From positions 1 through 47,361 of the forward strand of contig NZ_DVEH01000042.1 in the NCBI RefSeq assembly GCF_015295825.1: 47,361 nucleotides of DNA, written 5' to 3'. This DNA comes from Thermosynechococcus sp. M98_K2018_005 (GTDB lineage: Bacteria > Cyanobacteriota > Cyanobacteriia > Thermosynechococcales > Thermosynechococcaceae). A model generated the notes under the pieces. It made no database searches. It was not told the DNA's origin and was given only the letters and a program-made list of their open reading frames with translations. How positions within the stretch are numbered: position 1 is the stretch's first letter; every line of letters starts with the position of its first letter. This document shows positions 44,113-47,361 of the stretch, piece by piece. The position numbers and the translations under genes were made by a program.

Positions 44113-46077
44113 ATGCTGCCCCTATTGTCCCACTTTCGCCGCACCTTTGCTGATCTGGGCCCGATTGTCGTGGTCAGTGCCATAGCCAGCACGGTTGTGA
44201 TTGGGATTCGTCAAATGGGTTGGCTCCAACCGCTGGAATTGGGTGCCTACGATCGCCTGATGCAATTGCGCCCCATGCCCGGCCCTGATCCGCGACTATT
44301 AGTGGTGGCAGTCACTGAAGCCGATATTCAACGTTACCGCTCCCTATCGCTGCCGGATCAGCTTTACGCCCAAGCCTTCCAAAAACTCCTCAAACATGAA
44401 CCCCGTGCCATTGGCTTGGATATTTACCGCGATTTTCCGGTACCGCCGGGGCATGAAGCGCTAAACCGCCTTTGGCTGAATTCTGATCGCCTCTTTGCTG
44501 TCACGAAACTGGGGGATGCCACTCACCCGACCATTCGTCCGCCGGCTGCCCTGAGTGCCGATCAGGTGGGATTTAATGATGTCACGGTTGATGCCGGGGG
44601 CATTGTCCGTCGCAGTTTACTCTTTTTGCCGGACGATCAGGGGAATACGCTTTACTCCTTCTCATTGCGGCTAGCGCTGCGGTATCTGGCGGATGAGGGG
44701 ATCGAGCCTCGCGGCAGTGATGCGGATCCCAATGTGATGCAGTTGGGACAGAGCATTTTCACACCCCTACAACCCAATGATGGCGGCTATGTGGGGGCAG
44801 ATACGGCGGGCTATCAGGTTATGCTCAACTATCGCGGTGATCAGCGAGCAGTGACGTGGGTGCCCCTTGAGGATGTGCTGACGGAACGAGTAGCACCGGA
44901 ATTGATTCGCGATCGCGTGGTTTTGATTGGCAACATTGCCGAAAGTGGCAAAGATTTTTTCTATACCCCCTTTAGTTCCGGCCTGCGGGACAATCAGCGT
45001 ATGGCAGGGGTGTTTATCCACGCCCAAATGGTGGGGCAATTCATTGATGCGGGCTTGGGCGATCGCGCCGTCATTTGGTTTTGGCCTAACAGTGTCGAGA
45101 ATGTTTGGATTGTTCTTTGGGCATTGATTGGTGCGCTCCTTGCTTGGGGAGTGCGCCATCCTCTAGCCTTAGCGGCAGCAGTAGCAACAGCCCTATTGCT
45201 TCTTTTGCTCACCTGTTACGGCCTATTCCTCAAGTTAGGCTGGGTTCCCCTTGTGCCGCCGGCATTGACGCTCCTTCTTGGCAGTGGCGGGGTGGTCAGC
45301 TATACGGCACAGCAAGCCCAGCAGCAACGGCAGATGGTGATGCGCCTCTTGGGTCAAAGTATCTCCCCAGAAATTGCCGCCGCCATGTGGGAACGGCGCG
45401 ATGAACTCCTCAAGGATGGCAAGTTACCCGGCCAACGCCTGATTGCCACACTGCTCTTTACCGACTTGAGGGGGTTTAGCACCATTTCTGAAGGTATGGA
45501 ACCGGAGGAACTTTTTAACTGGCTCAATGCCTATCTCGAGAAAGTAGCGGATGTGGTGCAAAGCTACCACGGCGTGATTAATAAGTTTACCGGTGATGGC
45601 ATTATGGCGGTGTTTGGCGTGCCCATTAAACGGACAAGCCGCGAAGGAATTGCCGTTGATGCCCGCAATGCTGTGGATTGTGCCTTGGCCTTGGGACAAC
45701 TCCTAGACGAACTGAACCGCGAATGGGCGGCTCAAGGGCTACCGCAGGTGATGATGCGGGCGGGGATTTATACGGGTCCGATTGTTGTCGGCAGTCTTGG
45801 TAGCAAAAATCGCCTCGAGTACGGTGTTATTGGCGACAGTGTAAATACCGCCTCGCGCCTTGAGAGTGTGGACAAGCACCGCCAGCCTAGCCCGTGTCGG
45901 ATTTTAGTGGCACAGGAAACGCTGGAGTATCTGGGCGATCGCTACGAGGTCGAGGCATGGGGACCGTTGGAACTCAAGGGCAAAGAGCGCAAAATTCAGG
46001 TCTTTCGCATTCTTGGCGTCCGCAAAGGGCTGGCGATCGCCCCCAACCAGCCCACGGCGATTGAGCTGGAGATCTAG
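44113..46077 (+). CDS. CHASE2-domain class III adenylate cyclase
   Basis: The protein has 654 aa. One N-terminal membrane helix is followed by an extracytoplasmic CHASE2 domain (about 40-310), then three hydrophobic helices (315-400) and a class III cyclase domain (about 450-640). Metal aspartates lie in LFTDLRGFS and FTGDGIMAVFG; the adenine-selecting Lys is in INKFTGDG, with GDSVNTASRLE giving the Asp and the Asn/Arg. So ATP is the likely substrate, giving cAMP. ATG 44113 is taken; a TTG 18 bp earlier is possible. It lies 1.6 kb after the fusion protein that carries a cNMP-sensor-like domain. It overlaps the next gene's stop by 4 bp. Confidence 0.93.
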   Translation: MLPLLSHFRRTFADLGPIVVVSAIASTVVIGIRQMGWLQPLELGAYDRLMQLRPMPGPDPRLLVVAVTEADIQRYRSLSLPDQLYAQAFQKLLKHEPRAIGLDIYRDFPVPPGHEALNRLWLNSDRLFAVTKLGDATHPTIRPPAALSADQVGFNDVTVDAGGIVRRSLLFLPDDQGNTLYSFSLRLALRYLADEGIEPRGSDADPNVMQLGQSIFTPLQPNDGGYVGADTAGYQVMLNYRGDQRAVTWVPLEDVLTERVAPELIRDRVVLIGNIAESGKDFFYTPFSSGLRDNQRMAGVFIHAQMVGQFIDAGLGDRAVIWFWPNSVENVWIVLWALIGALLAWGVRHPLALAAAVATALLLLLLTCYGLFLKLGWVPLVPPALTLLLGSGGVVSYTAQQAQQQRQMVMRLLGQSISPEIAAAMWERRDELLKDGKLPGQRLIATLLFTDLRGFSTISEGMEPEELFNWLNAYLEKVADVVQSYHGVINKFTGDGIMAVFGVPIKRTSREGIAVDARNAVDCALALGQLLDELNREWAAQGLPQVMMRAGIYTGPIVVGSLGSKNRLEYGVIGDSVNTASRLESVDKHRQPSPCRILVAQETLEYLGDRYEVEAWGPLELKGKERKIQVFRILGVRKGLAIAPNQPTAIELEI

Positions 46078-47192
46078 CGACCGGGAATCAGGGAACTGCT
46101 GAGACGTTGGATAGCGCGGCCAGCAATATCGCGATAGCGCAATTCACCACAGAGGACTTGACCGAGCCGCTGGGTGGCGGAGGGACGTTTCATGGCAAGG
46201 CGATAGCCGACCCGCGGCATACGATGGAAAAGCCCAGCCAGGCGTTGTGCCCACACTAAGTCCGTCCCCCATTCCTCCTGCAAGGTTTTGCTGTAGGTGG
46301 CCAAGGCATCCGCTTCTCCCCCAAGGGCGGCATCAATGGCTTCGGCAGCACGCATGCCACTGTAAAGGGCGGGACGAACTCCCTCAGCAGAAAAGGGATC
46401 CACCAGACCAGCGGCTTCACCCGCAAGGAGGGCATGGTGGGTATGCAGGGGCTGCCGACCTTCCCAGACACAGAGGGGATGATATTGAATCGGGCAATCC
46501 GCAAGCTGAAGCTGATGGGCGGCACAATACTGTTGCAAAATCGGTTCCCAGGTGAGGCGATCGTTCCCCCGCACAACAGCAACCCCCACCGTTCGCTGAT
46601 CTCCCTTGGGAAAACTCCAGAGGTAGCCATTGCTCACGAGGCCAAATTCAAAATGCGCCGCGCGATCGCCCGTGGGGTTGGGGACAGTCATCACCGCTGC
46701 AGTGCGCACGACTTTGGGCTTAAACCCTAGCCACTGAGCCATTTGACTATTAGCACCATCGGCAGCAATCAGATACCGCCCGCCATAGGTCGTGGTTGCC
46801 GTGTGGATTTGCCAGTGATCTGCCTGGAACCTAATCCCGGTAACCTCGGTCTGATCCGTTACAACCGCACCTTTTTGTTGTGCCTGCTGCAACAGGTACT
46901 GATCAAACACCGTGCGATCAACAATCCAGATGGGTTCGGGAATGCTTAACTCAGCTTCAATGGCATCACTGAGCTGCCAACTGTAGCGCACAGTGCGGGT
47001 GGTATCGGCAATGGCAGGCTGAAAATCAAAATCAAACCATTGACCAACCACCGGTGAAACGCCCCCTGTGCAGGGTTTTTGGCGAGGGAGGGCGGCTTTT
47101 TCGAGGACTAAAACCGAACGCTGGCGCCGCGCCAGATGATAAGCGGCTGCCCCCCCCGCAGGCCCACCACCGACAATAATGCAGTCGTACAT
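46074..47192 (-). CDS. Geranylgeranyl-reductase-family flavoprotein
   Basis: The protein has 372 aa. The N-terminal GGGPAGGAAAYHLA is the FAD motif, PCTGGVSP near residue 40 is the K(P)CGGG-type family mark, and LAGEAAGLVDPFSAEGV near 260-275 is the second FAD motif. Family members include ChlP, which reduces the geranylgeranyl chain of chlorophyll and tocopherol, but other clades reduce lipids or have no known role; this protein is somewhat shorter than ChlP (about 405 aa). Hence the substrate is uncertain. Converges with the cyclase gene. Confidence 0.85.
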   Translation of the reverse strand: MYDCIIVGGGPAGGAAAYHLARRQRSVLVLEKAALPRQKPCTGGVSPVVGQWFDFDFQPAIADTTRTVRYSWQLSDAIEAELSIPEPIWIVDRTVFDQYLLQQAQQKGAVVTDQTEVTGIRFQADHWQIHTATTTYGGRYLIAADGANSQMAQWLGFKPKVVRTAAVMTVPNPTGDRAAHFEFGLVSNGYLWSFPKGDQRTVGVAVVRGNDRLTWEPILQQYCAAHQLQLADCPIQYHPLCVWEGRQPLHTHHALLAGEAAGLVDPFSAEGVRPALYSGMRAAEAIDAALGGEADALATYSKTLQEEWGTDLVWAQRLAGLFHRMPRVGYRLAMKRPSATQRLGQVLCGELRYRDIAGRAIQRLSSSLIPGR

Positions 47193-47263
47193 TTGTGCTG
47201 TGCTGACTCCCTTTGCTTCAATGAATGCAAAACTACCGCTAGCGTATCAGCTCTAGCCAATTT

Positions 47264-47361
47264 TTATTCGACCGCTGTGGACGTTGGCGGATCCGGCTTC
47301 AGGAAGGTGGCCGCCAAGACAATTCCCAAGACTGCCAGGGCAGCCAGCAAATAAAACAGGG
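47264..47361 (-). CDS. C-terminal end of a membrane protein (partial)
   Basis: Reading from the window edge, the frame gives LFYLLAALAVLGIVLAATFLKPDPP and stops at 47264. A hydrophobic helix with a short polar tail is consistent with the last helix of an MFS-type transporter, but this is only a guess from 31 residues. The rest of the gene lies beyond the window. Confidence 0.5.
   Translation of the reverse strand, partial: LFYLLAALAVLGIVLAATFLKPDPPTSTAVE

Noticed and set aside
1-47361. CRISPR array, rRNA operon or prophage
   Set aside because: No regularly spaced repeats, no rRNA sequences and no phage structural genes were seen.

Overview
The window is cyanobacterial and most likely comes from the Thermosynechococcus lineage or a close thermophilic relative. 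Support comes from apcF (phycobilisome core), pcyA (phycocyanobilin synthesis), squalene-hopene cyclase, a cyanobacterial-type Hfq next to dapF, several proteins known mainly from cyanobacteria (DUF3593, DUF3318, UPF0284-type CobT), and very frequent HIP1 octamers (GCGATCGC). The genus is an inference; no 16S rRNA is present. Genes are dense, on both strands, with many 1-20 bp overlaps.

Layout. 1-4 kb: tRNA 3' end (probably Ala), Fe-S aldo/keto reductase, bifunctional-nuclease protein, wecB, phytol-kinase-like protein. 4-10.5 kb: hydrolase plus LysR regulator (NdhR/CmpR type) divergent from a pentapeptide-repeat gene; ispF, apcF, uvrB on the minus strand; pyrR behind a leader that looks like an attenuator. 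10.4-11 kb: decayed DNA methyltransferase beside tRNA-Ser(CGA). 11-18 kb: cysK, M48 protease, shc, pcyA, a decayed MNT/HepT toxin-antitoxin pair, pgeF-cobT. 18-25.3 kb: a long minus-strand run that matches the Synechocystis slr0144-slr0152 photosystem II assembly (Pap) cluster: two V4R proteins, two proteins without a known family (one built of five FFxxxNWxG repeats), a 2Fe-2S ferredoxin, a TPR protein and a Ser/Thr kinase. A SWIM zinc-finger protein and a small coupled ORF follow it. 25.5-31 kb: alkyltransferase-like protein, larC, hfq, and a tightly packed dapF-vWA-metalloprotease-DUF819 run. 31-40 kb: methyltransferase, UbiH-like hydroxylase, DUF3318, DUF445, thioredoxin, ABC1 kinase-like, DUF3593, typA. 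40-42.5 kb: an unusual fusion of a cNMP-sensor-like domain, a degenerate sigma54-type AAA+ domain and a membrane polyferredoxin. 42.5-43.5 kb: an islet bounded by a 45-bp copy of the tRNA-Tyr 3' half and the intact tRNA-Tyr; it holds an IS607-like relic and a possible 36-residue membrane protein. 43.5-47.4 kb: small membrane protein, CHASE2-adenylate cyclase, geranylgeranyl-reductase-like flavoprotein and the tail of a membrane protein.

Functionally the window mixes housekeeping genes (isoprenoid, lysine, cysteine, pyrimidine, DNA repair, translation) with photosynthesis accessory genes. The items most worth following are the 825-codon fusion protein, the pyrR leader with four alternating complementary segments, the tRNA-Tyr islet and the repeat protein of the Pap cluster.
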